A stretch of 64,000 nt of DNA from Pleionea sp. CnH1-48 (GCF_024124665.1 NZ_JAMXSB010000015.1:116513-180512), one strand, 5' to 3'; positions 17,162 to 26,628 are shown, counted from the first letter of the stretch. Numbers and translations are program-made. The notes: generated by a model from the sequence alone, not told the origin.

Positions 17162-17998
17162 TCAGACGGTTTCAGAGGTGACAAAGATATCTCTGTAAGA
17201 CTCATAGATAGAAATATAAAAAATCGGTATGAGTATCAACATGAGTAATAGAGTATAGATTATGCTTAGCGCTACAAAGCCGGCTGTGGGCATCAACCAA
17301 TAACCCACCACAGGTAATAAACCCAAAGCCAGTAGTGCTATTAGCGCGACCAGACTGTATACAAGATAGGGAACAATGTTTTTTAAGCAGGCTTTAAAGC
17401 TCAAGGTCATGGCCTCAATCGCTTTGATTTGATGAAACATAATGAGCGCCGGGGCAAACCACAAAGCCATAACCAGTGGCAAAGTCAAACCAATAATAAG
17501 CAACATAAAAAGTGCAGCATAGAGGATGAGCTGTGTGATGTCCGATTGAATTTGTTCCAGACTTAAGCCGGTAGCAAAGGCTAGCGCCAGTACCAAAATG
17601 GTACTGAGCAACATAATGATCATCATGCCTCCAGCATAAACGGCTCCCACAATGAATAAGTCTTTTGGTTGTTCTGAGATGCCAGCAAATAAGTGGTCAA
17701 CTTTAAGATTATCTAGAGTTTGCTCATGACTGGCTTTGAGTAGACCTGCGCTGATAAAAGGTAACGCTATTTGTTGAAGAAAAGGAATGATAAACGAAAA
17801 GACCATCAGTAAGACGGTGATAACAATATTTAACAAAGAGATAGCTGTCCAGGTGGTTACTCCTGACAACCAGCCCTGGACACCTTTAACCAGCCAGGAG
17901 ACGGCTTCCTGATTGGTTGCCTTGCGCAGCACCATAGTAGGGGGGGATGAAGCATCAGGCTTGTTTACGGGTATCTGTGGGTCCAAAGTCGTTGCCAT
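17162..17998 (-). CDS. BPSS1780-like integral membrane protein
   Basis: 278 residues with about six membrane helices and a short Pro-rich cytoplasmic N-terminus. The segment RKATNQEAVSWLVKGVQGW, then a long run of hydrophobic helices with AFKACLKNIVPYLVYS-like spacing, matches by pattern the BPSS1780 family of unknown function. It is flanked by two c-di-GMP-type signalling genes but is not clearly in an operon with either. Confidence 0.7.
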   Translation of the reverse strand: MATTLDPQIPVNKPDASSPPTMVLRKATNQEAVSWLVKGVQGWLSGVTTWTAISLLNIVITVLLMVFSFIIPFLQQIALPFISAGLLKASHEQTLDNLKVDHLFAGISEQPKDLFIVGAVYAGGMMIIMLLSTILVLALAFATGLSLEQIQSDITQLILYAALFMLLIIGLTLPLVMALWFAPALIMFHQIKAIEAMTLSFKACLKNIVPYLVYSLVALIALLALGLLPVVGYWLMPTAGFVALSIIYTLLLMLILIPIFYISIYESYRDIFVTSETV

Positions 17999-18093
17999 TT
18001 ACAGTATCCTTTATGAAGAAAAGCATTTAAATTCAAGCTATTACCATTGTACACGGGACAAATAAGCAGTCAAACCTGCCTACGTGAAGCGTT

Positions 18094-18124
18094 TTGAGAA
18101 TAGTCTTGACGAATACACTATAAT
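18094..18124 (+). promoter_or_regulatory. Candidate promoter of the REC-REC-GGDEF gene
   Basis: TTGAGA and a perfect TATAAT (18119-18124) separated by 19 bp, 30 nt upstream of the ATG. The spacing is longer than ideal. Consensus reading only. Confidence 0.4.
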
Positions 18125-18153
18125 TAACGTAAAGAGATCATAAAGAAGTTCAA

Positions 18154-19473
18154 ATGAAGGGACTAATTGTCGAACCCTCAAGACTTCACCAAGCCATCTT
18201 GACGAGTATTTTTGATAACAGCGAGATGGCTGCGAAAGTCGTTGAAAGTGCTGCCGAAGCGAAAGCCGCTATTGATAGCGGAGAGTATTGTTTTATATGC
18301 ACTGCTTTCAAATTGCCTGATGGTTCCGGGGCCGAACTTGCGTCTTACGTACGTGAGCAAAATCTCAGTGATATAAAGGTGGTGATGCTGACATCTGAAG
18401 AGAGCCGCGAAAAACTCATCGATGCGGTTTCTGCCGGGGTTTCTGAAGTTTTATTTCGTTCGTCTCCTATTGAAATTGAAAATTACATCAGAGAGTTCAT
18501 CCGTGACTACCGTGAACGTCATGGCCATAGATGGAATGTGCTTTATATCGAGGATAACTTAGCCATTGCCATTGTTGTTCGAGCCATTATCGAGCGTATG
18601 GGAGCTGAAGTCGTACATTGCGCCAGTGGAGAGGAGGCCTGCAAGCTGGTTGAGCAACAAGATTATGATGCTGTGGTGGCTGATGTGATTTTAGAGGGAC
18701 AGATGTCCGGGGTTGATGTGGTGAGGCATATTCGTCAGTTAAAGGGAAAAATCGCTCGGGTACCTATTTTGATGTTGTCAGGACAGGAGAATATTTCTCG
18801 TCGCATTGAGTTATTGCAAATTGGAGCCAATGATTATGTGGCTAAACCAGTGGTTGATGAAGAACTGGTGGCTCGTTTAACGAATCTTATTACTCAGAAG
18901 CGTCTGTTTGACAAGGTCGAAATGCAGCAAGAAAAGCTACAAAACTTGGCAATGACCGACCAGCTAACCACCTTATACAATCGACACTTTCTAGCTGAAG
19001 TTGCGCCTAAACGCATTCGGGAAGCGCAACGTCATCAGCAGGATCTGAGTTTGATAGTGGCCGATATAGATCATTTTAAATCGATCAATGATAACCACGG
19101 CCATGAAACTGGAGACGCCGTACTCAAAGCGGTCGCCTTAGTGCTTAAAGATAATTGCCGACGAGAGGACATGGCTATTCGTCTGGGCGGCGAAGAATTT
19201 ATCTTACTGTTGCCACACTGCAACGAAAAAGGTGCTCAAGAAAAAGCCGAAATGCTACGCAAAGAGGTTGAAAAACTGAATCCATCGGGCTTGGCAATTA
19301 CGATAAGTTTTGGAGTGACCACTTCGTCAAACGGTGCGAACATTGGTTTTTCAGATCTCTTTGCCTGTGCTGATAAAGCGGTTTATGAAGCTAAGGAAGC
19401 AGGACGTAATCGAGTCGTGTACAAAGACCTTTCATCCATGGAAGATGACTTGAGTAGCTCTGAGGACACTTAG
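18154..19473 (+). CDS. Response regulator with two receiver domains and a GGDEF output (diguanylate cyclase)
   Basis: 439 residues. REC1 (1-120) has lost its chemistry: the N-terminal acidic pair is LIVEPSR and the phospho-acceptor position is Ala51 (CTAFKLPDGSG). REC2 (about 128-250) is complete, with VLYIEDN, acceptor Asp177 in VVADVILEG, MLSGQ and AKP. The GGDEF domain (about 270-425) has DQLTTLYNRHF, DIDHFKSINDNHGHETGD and an intact GGEEF (345-349), and an RxxD inhibitory site (RRED) five residues before it. It therefore should make c-di-GMP under control of REC2 phosphorylation, with product inhibition. No cognate kinase is adjacent. The architecture resembles PleD. Confidence 0.93.
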   Translation: MKGLIVEPSRLHQAILTSIFDNSEMAAKVVESAAEAKAAIDSGEYCFICTAFKLPDGSGAELASYVREQNLSDIKVVMLTSEESREKLIDAVSAGVSEVLFRSSPIEIENYIREFIRDYRERHGHRWNVLYIEDNLAIAIVVRAIIERMGAEVVHCASGEEACKLVEQQDYDAVVADVILEGQMSGVDVVRHIRQLKGKIARVPILMLSGQENISRRIELLQIGANDYVAKPVVDEELVARLTNLITQKRLFDKVEMQQEKLQNLAMTDQLTTLYNRHFLAEVAPKRIREAQRHQQDLSLIVADIDHFKSINDNHGHETGDAVLKAVALVLKDNCRREDMAIRLGGEEFILLLPHCNEKGAQEKAEMLRKEVEKLNPSGLAITISFGVTTSSNGANIGFSDLFACADKAVYEAKEAGRNRVVYKDLSSMEDDLSSSEDT

Positions 19474-19685
19474 TGTTGGTATGTAATTAGAGCCGGAACC
19501 TTATAAATCGCATATTCTAGTTTGTCCCTCCCCCTTTATCTCAAGGATGAAACTTCAGTATTGTTTTGCTGAAAAAACATCCAGCCATCAGTGGGTATTT
19601 GCTATCTCAAAAGAATAGGCTTAAGAGGCGTAGAGTGATATGCTGCAAGGCCTATTTTTTACACTTATTGCTGTTGGGAAGCACT

Positions 19686-22115
19686 ATGAAAAAGATATCC
19701 ATAATGGCTGCGGCGGTTCTGTCTATACCTTGTTTTCATCTCGAACTGGTTGAAGCTAAAACCGTTGTTGCTGATCCTTCAACCAAGGTCTCGCTCGAAG
19801 TGATCATGAGTGATCCTGATTGGATGGGACGATTTCCTGAGCAACCTTATTGGTCTGATGACAGCCAGACAATATTTTTTAATCAAAAAGAACGTGGGCA
19901 TAATACTCGACAATTGATGCGCCAAAATCTTACTGAGCATCAAGCTTCTGCTGTATCTGATGGGCAGTTAGATAAAGTAGATGCTCGTGGTGGCGTTATC
20001 AGTGCTGACAAACGTTACAAAGCATACAGTTATGATGGTGACATCTATCTTAAAGAGCTTTCGAGCGGAAAAATCAAGGCCATCACTTCGACGACAAGTC
20101 GAGAGCATTCGCCGCGCTTTTTAAGCAATGGTCAGCTAAGTTTTCAAGTGAACCATCAGCTATATAGTGTGGATGTCACCAGTGGTTTGCAACGCCAACT
20201 TGCTGGTATCTACACCAAAAGTAAACCAGAAGACTGGAAAGAGCCGAAAGACTTTTTAGGTGCACAACAGCGTCGATTATTTGACTATGTTAGAACGCAA
20301 CAAGATGAAAAAGTCCATGCCAAAAAACGCCGTGTCGAAAAACAAAAAGCGACCATAACAGGCAAAGTGCCTGAGTTTTATTTGGGCAAGGGCGTTAACA
20401 TCGAAAGCCTTGAGTTATCTCCCAATGGGCGCTGGGTTTTTGTCGCTGTATCATCCAAAAAGCGTGACAAAGGCAAAGCCGATAATATGCCGCGCTTTAT
20501 TACCGAACATGGTTATGTTGATAATGACAAAGTACGCGCTTTGGTTGGCACCGCTCAACCCAATAAGCAGTCTTTTTACGTTCTGGATTTAGCCGATGGC
20601 AGCCAGCATCCTCTGAGCATTAAAAAGCTACCGAGTATTAGTAAAGATCCTTTAGCTTCGTTAAAGAAGAAAGCAGCAAAGAGCAGGGGCGATACTTTTA
20701 AGCCTACAAAAAAGCCTCGTGCTGTCTACATTCATAACTGGTTTGGTGATGGCGTTCAATGGAGTCCAGATGGCTCTAATTTAGCCGTTAATTTATTTTC
20801 TTATGATAATAAAGATCGTTGGATGGCGCGTGTAGACTTTGACAAGTTTGAGTTTAAGTCGCTGCACCACTTGCATAATGAAGCCTGGGTTAACGACTGG
20901 ACCTTTAATGAGATGGGATGGCTTAATGATAATAAAAGTTTTTATTATTTGTCTGAACAGTCAGGATACAGCCACCTTTATTTAAAGCCCTGGAATAAAA
21001 AAGCTAGAGCACTAACAAAAGGCAAGTTCGAAGTTAGCTCTCTGACCTTAACCGATGATGACCAGTATATTTATTATCAGGCTAATGAAGAGCATCCAGG
21101 AATATACGAAATATACCGAGTCAATTTAAAGACAAGAAAAAACGAGCGCTTAACCCAACTCGGTGGCGTTAATCAATATCGCTTATCACCTGACGAAAAG
21201 CAGTTGTTGATTACGCATTCTACGACGACAGAGCCGCCAGAGTTATACTGGCAAGCGGCGACAACAACTGCTAAAGCTAAGCGTTTAACGAATACCGTTT
21301 CTAGTGCATTTCAGGTTAAACCCTGGGTGAAGCCAGAGATTGTCGCGGTGCCTTCTAATCATGCGGATCAGCCAATCTATTCGCGACTCTATAAACCCAA
21401 AAACTTTGATCCAAAACGTGCAGATAAATATCCTGCCGTTATTTTTATTCACGGCGCAGGCTATTTGCAAAACTCTCATCAGGGTTGGTCGGGTTACTTT
21501 CGTGAATTTATGTTCCATACCTTTTTAACTCAGCAGGGTTATGTTGTACTGGATATGGATTACCGAGCATCAAAAGGTTATGGGCGAGATTGGCGAACGG
21601 CGATTTATCAACAAATGGGCACTCCAGAATTGGAAGACCTTTTGGATGGTAAGCGTTGGATGGTCGAGCAGCTTAATGTTGATACTCAAAAAGTAGGCAT
21701 CTACGGCGGTTCTTACGGTGGATTTATGACGTTTATGTCATTGTTTAAAGCGCCTGACGCTTTTGCCGCTGGAGCATCCTTGCGCCCCGTAACTGATTGG
21801 GCTTCTTACAACCACGCTTATACCTCCAATATTTTGAACACGCCGCAGGTAGACCCCGAAGCTTATAATCGCAGCTCTCCTATTGAGTTTGCACAGGGGT
21901 TAAAGAAGCCTCTGCTTATTGCTCATGGGATGGTTGATGATAATGTCTTTTTTAAAGATAGCGTGCGCCTGGTTCAGCGTTTGATCGAGCTTGAGAAAAC
22001 CCGCTACTTCGAAACGGCTATTTATCCTGTTGAGCCTCATGGGTTTAGAGAGCCAAGCAGTTGGCTGGATGAGTATACGCGGATTTATATGTTGTTTGAG
22101 GAGCACGTAAAGTAA
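19686..22115 (+). CDS. Secreted S9 family peptidase (prolyl oligopeptidase/DPP-IV-like)
   Basis: About 809 residues from the ATG at 19686 (MKKISIMAAAVLS), which has GGAAG upstream and starts a signal peptide ending near VEAKT. The 40 extra residues of the longest frame are basic and unlikely. The N-terminal two thirds is a beta-propeller with repeated WSPDG-type blades. The C-terminal alpha/beta hydrolase domain contains the nucleophile in YGGSYGGFM, then HGMVDDNVFF (Asp) and EPHGF (His). Likely a periplasmic serine peptidase removing dipeptides or cleaving after Pro. The stop codon overlaps the start of a palindromic repeat. Confidence 0.92.
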   Translation: MKKISIMAAAVLSIPCFHLELVEAKTVVADPSTKVSLEVIMSDPDWMGRFPEQPYWSDDSQTIFFNQKERGHNTRQLMRQNLTEHQASAVSDGQLDKVDARGGVISADKRYKAYSYDGDIYLKELSSGKIKAITSTTSREHSPRFLSNGQLSFQVNHQLYSVDVTSGLQRQLAGIYTKSKPEDWKEPKDFLGAQQRRLFDYVRTQQDEKVHAKKRRVEKQKATITGKVPEFYLGKGVNIESLELSPNGRWVFVAVSSKKRDKGKADNMPRFITEHGYVDNDKVRALVGTAQPNKQSFYVLDLADGSQHPLSIKKLPSISKDPLASLKKKAAKSRGDTFKPTKKPRAVYIHNWFGDGVQWSPDGSNLAVNLFSYDNKDRWMARVDFDKFEFKSLHHLHNEAWVNDWTFNEMGWLNDNKSFYYLSEQSGYSHLYLKPWNKKARALTKGKFEVSSLTLTDDDQYIYYQANEEHPGIYEIYRVNLKTRKNERLTQLGGVNQYRLSPDEKQLLITHSTTTEPPELYWQAATTTAKAKRLTNTVSSAFQVKPWVKPEIVAVPSNHADQPIYSRLYKPKNFDPKRADKYPAVIFIHGAGYLQNSHQGWSGYFREFMFHTFLTQQGYVVLDMDYRASKGYGRDWRTAIYQQMGTPELEDLLDGKRWMVEQLNVDTQKVGIYGGSYGGFMTFMSLFKAPDAFAAGASLRPVTDWASYNHAYTSNILNTPQVDPEAYNRSSPIEFAQGLKKPLLIAHGMVDDNVFFKDSVRLVQRLIELEKTRYFETAIYPVEPHGFREPSSWLDEYTRIYMLFEEHVK

Positions 22116-22272
22116 TCCCCGTCGCCTTTCACGCTGCACGGGTGTTGGCTGCGCGCACTCACCCCAGTCACTTAGTGATCTAAGTTCAGGGGATTCGCTT
22201 GCTTGCCGCCTAGGTGCAACGCGAAATGCTTTGGGGATGCACCTGTCGCCTTTCACGCTGCATGGGTGTCGG
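22113..22272 (+). repeat. Palindromic dispersed repeat, composite copy 2
   Basis: It begins at the stop codon of the S9 peptidase gene (TAATCCCCGTCGCC). It carries the family core GGTGTTGGCTGCGC (22141-22154), identical to copy 3, then an insertion with its own inverted repeat ACTTAG-TGAT-CTAAGT, then the right end GAAATGCTTTGGGGAT (about 22223-22238). A second partial left half (GTCGCCTTTCACGCTGCA) follows in direct orientation. Confidence 0.7.
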
Positions 22273-22371
22273 TTATGTATCGGATAGAGCTTTAACGCTC
22301 TATCCGTTGAACAAAATAGTTCGCCACTTTATATTAAAGCAATAATAAAGATTTGGATTTTAGGGGGATAT

Positions 22372-23067
22372 ATGCAATTTGTTCGAGTCATTGATAATGC
22401 GCTACCCGACGCGCTGTGTGATGAACTCATACAAACATTCGACAAACATCCTGGGGTCATTGATGGCAAAACCGGAGCCGGTGTCGATAAAAGTAAAAAG
22501 AACAGTCGTGATCTAACTTTGGATGCTCATGCTGATCTTTCACCTTTGCATCAGCAGGTTTTAGGTCATGCGTTTCAGCATATTAAAAATTATTTGCTCG
22601 AAATACCCGGCGCTTTTGTCGGTGCAATCTCGCCAACGGTCATTCATCCTCAAACTGGCCAACCAGTTACTTTAACCTTAGATAATTTTGCTGAGTTGGG
22701 AGTGCCTCACATCGATGCGCTTGCTCAGTTTATTTTGCGCAGTGGTGTGATTAACATTCAGCGTTATGAACAACGGGTTGGTGGATATCCTTACTGGCAT
22801 TCTGAGATTTATCCGCAGGATAATATGTGCGAGCCGCTGCATAGAGTTTTATTTTATATTTTTTATCTTAATGATGTGGCCGAAGGTGGAGAGACTGAGT
22901 TCTTATATCAAAAAGAAAAAGTTCAGGCTAAAAAAGGGCGTATGTTGATTGCACCCGCTGGTTTTACTCACACACATCGTGGTAACTTTCCTCTATCGGG
23001 CAACAAGTATATTTTGGCTTCCTGGGCGATGTTTCGTCGTGCTGAACATTTATATGGGCAGGCATAA
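22372..23067 (+). CDS. 2OG-Fe(II) oxygenase, prolyl 4-hydroxylase-like
   Basis: 231 residues of the double-stranded beta-helix 2-oxoglutarate/Fe(II) oxygenase superfamily. The iron site is read as WHSEIYP (HxE in place of the commoner HxD), with the distal His in FTHTHRGN and the 2OG-binding Lys in SGNKYILASW. GGETEFLYQ precedes the strand that leads to the second His, as in prolyl hydroxylase-type enzymes. The substrate is unknown. The ATG has AGGGGGATAT upstream. A terminator immediately follows the stop. Confidence 0.82.
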   Translation: MQFVRVIDNALPDALCDELIQTFDKHPGVIDGKTGAGVDKSKKNSRDLTLDAHADLSPLHQQVLGHAFQHIKNYLLEIPGAFVGAISPTVIHPQTGQPVTLTLDNFAELGVPHIDALAQFILRSGVINIQRYEQRVGGYPYWHSEIYPQDNMCEPLHRVLFYIFYLNDVAEGGETEFLYQKEKVQAKKGRMLIAPAGFTHTHRGNFPLSGNKYILASWAMFRRAEHLYGQA

Positions 23068-23068
23068 A

Positions 23069-23091
23069 AAATCCCACGCTAGGTGGGATTT
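23069..23091. terminator. Bidirectional terminator
   Basis: Stem AAATCCCAC / GTGGGATTT with a 5-nt loop, flanked by A's on the left and T's on the right. It lies between the convergent stops of the 2OG oxygenase gene and the 112-residue gene, so it can serve both strands. Confidence 0.9.
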
Positions 23092-23093
23092 TA

Positions 23094-23432
23094 TTAGCCA
23101 ACTTTAATATTAAGTTGGGTTGGATGCTGATTGCCCGGCAGCGGTGTTGTAAGGGGCGCGTTTTCTAGATAATTTCGATATTTGCCGGGGTCATACACTT
23201 CGGCCAAAATCTCAATCAAACGAGAGTCAACACTGTCTTCGCCATATTGACTGGTGATATACGCTTTAATGGCTCGCATCCAAACTGGCCAGTCAAAATG
23301 AATTCGGTTGTTGTCTTCAGAAAAGTTAAGTGGAGAAGAAAATAAGTGATCGTAGCCGCCCACGCTCTGTGCTGCATGGTGAACTATCTGCCAGATATAA
23401 TCTCTATCTTTCTGAGTTAATTGTTGTTCCAT
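23094..23432 (-). CDS. Conserved-looking small cytoplasmic protein of unknown function
   Basis: 112 residues, no signal peptide or membrane segment. It begins MEQQLTQKDRDYIWQIVHHA, with several Trp and Tyr residues, and has a compact, folded appearance. No domain was recognised. It ends at a bidirectional terminator and has an SD-like AGGAGCAAGT upstream of the ATG, which supports expression. Confidence 0.68.
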   Translation of the reverse strand: MEQQLTQKDRDYIWQIVHHAAQSVGGYDHLFSSPLNFSEDNNRIHFDWPVWMRAIKAYITSQYGEDSVDSRLIEILAEVYDPGKYRNYLENAPLTTPLPGNQHPTQLNIKVG

Positions 23433-23856
23433 ACTTGCTCCTGTTTATTCCCTCAAATACCCCGTTAGTATAGCATAGTATTTCGGAGGCAATGATAAGT
23501 AGGTCTCATAAATTCTGTTTTGGGAAAGAGCCTTAAAAATCTTTTGGACTATCGACACAAAAAGTCTCTTCTCTTATAGACATGAACTATAAAAAGACAT
23601 GGTTTTTGTAAGAGATAGTTCAGTAACTTTAATGTGCTTAGGGTAAGTGTTAAATTTTTTGACATACATAATTTGCGTTGTTTAACGCTTTTTATCATTG
23701 GATTAGTTGGCCGTTGTTTTCTGTCTTGTAAAGAATATTGACAATTTATTCCCTGATAAGATAAAGCCATTTGCTTTATAATAAGCACGTAGAACCATTG
23801 ATGGTTTTTGAAAAGTCGTATTTAAACCAACGTAATAAAAATTAGAGATTAACATT
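23433..23856. other. Divergent intergenic region
   Basis: About 420 bp, AT-rich, between two divergent genes. A TTGACA hexamer at 23738-23743 with ATAAAG 17 bp downstream is a possible promoter for the Sel1 lipoprotein gene. A second hexamer TATAAT is at 23777-23782. No gene was recognised. Confidence 0.4.
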
Positions 23857-24768
23857 GTGAAATTTGAAGTCAGAGTTGTGACGCTAATAGCCTTACTTTT
23901 TGTTGTACTGCTTAGTGGCTGTGGGTCAGAAGAGCCTCACGAGTCCATCGGCTATTGTGCACAGCACTTTAAGGCAAAGAGTTATCAGGTTGCTAAAAAA
24001 GAATGCCTGATTGCGGCAGAAAAAGGCCATGTGAACAGCCAGTTATTGTTAGCCAATTTATTGAGCCGCGGACCCAAAGAACAGCGCGACGAAAAAGTGG
24101 CTTTTCAATGGTTATTGAAGGCTGCTAATAGCAACCATGCAGGAGCACAACTGGAAACTGGCAGAGCCTATCTTTATGGTAGAGGAGTGGAGCGCAGTGT
24201 TTCTAACGCAATGGAGTGGCTCAACAAAGCTGCGAAAAAAAGTCCTGAAGCGCAATTTTTGATAGGTGTTATCTATCTTGGTGGCTTTAATGGAAAAGCC
24301 GATCCTTCATCAGCATTGAATTGGTTTAAGCGAGCTTCTTCGTTTGGACACTCAATGGCTACAAATAATGCTGCCTGGATTTATTCCACCAGTCATAATA
24401 AGTCATTAAGAAATGGCAGCCTGGCTATTAAGATCATGACGCCTCTGGTAGAAAAAGCACCAGAGCAGTATATTTTTCTGGATACCTTAGCTGCTGCCTA
24501 TGCTGAGGCAGAGCAATTTGAGCAAGCGGTTGAAGCGCAACAAAAAGCGGTTGATTACTTGCCGCCTCAAACCAACGAAAAAGAAAAAGCGGGTTATATT
24601 GAACGCTTGCAAAGTTATCAAAATCATCAGCCTTGGCGCGAAGATACGCCTGCATGGCCAGAAGACGAAGAAGAAAACGCAAGTGAAGAAGAGCAAGAGT
24701 CTTTAGAGCAGGAGCCTTCAGAGCAGGAGCCTTCAGAGCAGGAGCCTTCGAGTTCATCCGAACAATAA
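23857..24768 (+). CDS. Lipoprotein with Sel1-like repeats
   Basis: 303 residues from a GTG start. The signal peptide ends in a lipobox (VLLSGC, Cys22), so it is a lipoprotein; Gly then Ser follow the Cys, giving no Asp+2 retention signal. Residues about 45-190 contain Sel1-type tetratricopeptide repeats (AQFLIGVIYLGG, SALNWFKRASSFGHSMA and similar), which usually bind other proteins. The tail from about 265 is very acidic and ends in three copies of EQEPS encoded by 15-bp tandem repeats. Partner unknown. Confidence 0.85.
   Translation: MKFEVRVVTLIALLFVVLLSGCGSEEPHESIGYCAQHFKAKSYQVAKKECLIAAEKGHVNSQLLLANLLSRGPKEQRDEKVAFQWLLKAANSNHAGAQLETGRAYLYGRGVERSVSNAMEWLNKAAKKSPEAQFLIGVIYLGGFNGKADPSSALNWFKRASSFGHSMATNNAAWIYSTSHNKSLRNGSLAIKIMTPLVEKAPEQYIFLDTLAAAYAEAEQFEQAVEAQQKAVDYLPPQTNEKEKAGYIERLQSYQNHQPWREDTPAWPEDEEENASEEEQESLEQEPSEQEPSEQEPSSSSEQ
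24706..24750 (+). repeat. Three 15-bp tandem repeats inside the Sel1 lipoprotein gene
   Basis: Unit GAGCAGGAGCCTTCA repeated three times, the last with one change. It encodes repeated EQEPS at the acidic C-terminus and could vary in number by slippage. Confidence 0.9.
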
Positions 24769-24798
24769 ATCACGCCAAGCGCTTTGTATGCGCTATTA

Positions 24799-24848
24799 GA
24801 GTCATTGAGTCAGTGTGGGGCTCGTTTTATACTTTGCCCCAATGACTC
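24799..24848 (+). promoter_or_regulatory. Interrupted hairpin between the lipoprotein and oxidoreductase genes
   Basis: Arms GAGTCATT (24799-24806) / AATGACTC (24841-24848) enclose a second stem GGGGC (24817-24821) / GCCCC (24836-24840). No T-run follows, so it may be a weak terminator or a leader structure for the gene at 24871. Confidence 0.45.
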
Positions 24849-24870
24849 ATGCTGAGACTCAGGATATTTC

Positions 24871-25917
24871 ATGGGAACAACCTACCGCTGCTGGACTCTA
24901 CCTAAAGCAGGCAGCTTCCAAAAGTTAACCTTAACCACCCGTTCTATTCCGTCATCATTAGAACCCACACAGGTCCGCATTCGGGTAAAAGCCATAGGGC
25001 TAAACTTTGCCGATGTTTTTGCCATTACGGGTTTGTATTCTGCAACACCTTCAGGCGCTTTTACCCCAGGGCTGGAGTTTGCTGGAGAAGTCATTGAATG
25101 TGGAGCCGAAGTGTCTCACCTGAAACCTGGTGACAGGGTCATGGGATTAACTCGCTTTGGTGCCTTTAGCGAACTTGTGGATGTGGCCGAAAACCAATGT
25201 TCATTGCTGCCTGAGGGATGGAGTTGGTCTCAAGGGGCTGCCTTTCTCGTTCAGGCACTGACAGCCTGGTATGCGCTGTATGAGTTAGGAAATCTAAAAC
25301 CAGGCCAACAGGTGCTGGTGCATAGTGCCGCTGGGGGTGTCGGTTTACAGGCGCTTAATATGATCAGTCGAGCGAAAGCCAATCCTATTGTCTGTGTTGG
25401 CAATCAGCAAAAGCTCGATTGGCTAAAGGAACAGGGATACAGCGACGGATTATTGCGTGATCAGCAGCACTTTCGTCGCGAACTTGATCGGGTCTTAGAT
25501 GGCCGACCACTGCATTTGGTGCTAGACGGCATTGGTGGTGTAATTCAGCGCCACTCCTTTGATGCTCTGGCACCCACGGGACGATTAGTTACTTTTGGTG
25601 CTGCCCAGTACACACCGGGTAAAAACAAGCCCCGATGGCTCAAAACCTTATGGTTGTATCTGACTCGACCAAGATACGATGCCTTATCAATGATCAGTGA
25701 CAACAAATCGGTATGCGGTTTTAATTTGATCTGGCTATGGCAACATATTGAGTTATTTCAGCAGATGTTTGAGCAATTGGAGCAAATGTCGTTGCCAGCT
25801 CCTTTGGTGAGCGCTGAGTATGATTTTGAGCAAATGCCTGCTGCCCTTCAGTGGCTACGCTCCGGTCAATCCATTGGTAAAGTGGTGGTTACCGTCCCCG
25901 ATGAGTTCTCGGTTTGA
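24871..25917 (+). CDS. Medium-chain dehydrogenase/reductase, quinone oxidoreductase-like
   Basis: 348 residues of the zinc-free MDR subfamily (NADPH:quinone oxidoreductase/VAT-1 type). Motifs are VKAIGLNFADVFAITGLY, PGLEFAGEVIECG, GDRVMGL, and the NADPH-binding HSAAGGVGLQALNM (about 151-164). No structural zinc Cys cluster is seen. Such enzymes reduce quinones or enones with NADPH; the substrate is not predictable. AGGA precedes the ATG. Single gene. Confidence 0.87.
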   Translation: MGTTYRCWTLPKAGSFQKLTLTTRSIPSSLEPTQVRIRVKAIGLNFADVFAITGLYSATPSGAFTPGLEFAGEVIECGAEVSHLKPGDRVMGLTRFGAFSELVDVAENQCSLLPEGWSWSQGAAFLVQALTAWYALYELGNLKPGQQVLVHSAAGGVGLQALNMISRAKANPIVCVGNQQKLDWLKEQGYSDGLLRDQQHFRRELDRVLDGRPLHLVLDGIGGVIQRHSFDALAPTGRLVTFGAAQYTPGKNKPRWLKTLWLYLTRPRYDALSMISDNKSVCGFNLIWLWQHIELFQQMFEQLEQMSLPAPLVSAEYDFEQMPAALQWLRSGQSIGKVVVTVPDEFSV

Positions 25918-26097
25918 TTACTATTACTCTGATGTTGAGATGTTCGCTATTTTCTTTGTAAGAAAATTTTTTTCTCATTGACTGGATTATCAAGAATAGA
26001 TTTGCGCTTGGGCTCAGTTGAGAATGGTTGTAGAATGCCATCCACATTCATTGGGATTTCACGATCCTGATACATTAATTGGGGATGTCCATTTTAC

Positions 26098-26595
26098 ATG
26101 TCACAGCAAGATCGCCTGTTTAACGATGTATGGCAGCAGTATTTTCCTGCCATAGCTCGGGTTGTACAGTCTTACGAAGCGATCCCGGCTTTGCAGGAGG
26201 AGCTGCAACAAGATATTGCAGTTGCGGTGTGGCGTTCCTTACCTCGATTTAACCATCAAAGCTCAATCAAGACCTATATTCTGAGCATTGCCCATAACCG
26301 TTCTATCAGTCATGTGGCTAAACACGTCCGCGAAGGTGTCTCAACCAGTACGGATGATATGGCTATTGCTGGTGATGAATGCCCGGTGCTGGATTTGGAG
26401 TCAGCACGTAAAATGTCGCGTTTGACCAAGGCGATGCATCGCCTGCCCGTTGTTCAACGTCAGCTATTAGGTTTAGCACTAGAAGGGCTGAGTTATGACG
26501 AAATTGCCGAAGTGCTGGGGATCACTGTCAATAATGTTGGAGTGAGATTGAATAGGGCAAAAAAAGCGCTGAAAGATGCGGTGGAGCGATCGTGA
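26098..26595 (+). CDS. ECF-type RNA polymerase sigma factor
   Basis: 165 residues with region 2 (RLFNDVWQQYFPAIARVVQS, then FNHQSSIKTYILSIAHNRSI) and region 4 (RLPVVQRQLLGLALEGLSYD, EIAEVLGITVNNVGVRLNRA). It differs from the sigma factor at the left edge and defines a second ECF system. The gene after it encodes a four-helix membrane protein in place of a typical zinc anti-sigma factor. The promoter and regulon are not evident. Confidence 0.9.
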   Translation: MSQQDRLFNDVWQQYFPAIARVVQSYEAIPALQEELQQDIAVAVWRSLPRFNHQSSIKTYILSIAHNRSISHVAKHVREGVSTSTDDMAIAGDECPVLDLESARKMSRLTKAMHRLPVVQRQLLGLALEGLSYDEIAEVLGITVNNVGVRLNRAKKALKDAVERS

Positions 26596-26628
26596 TTGGC
26601 ACAGGTATACAAAGCGGTTTGATGACTT

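Noticed and set aside
18111..18124. TTGACG plus TATAAT as promoter pair
   Set aside because: TTGACG lies only 7-8 bp from TATAAT, too close; the TTGAGA hexamer 19 bp upstream was used as a weaker alternative.
24706..24750. CRISPR-like or satellite repeat
   Set aside because: Only three in-frame 15-bp units without spacers; it is a coding tandem repeat.
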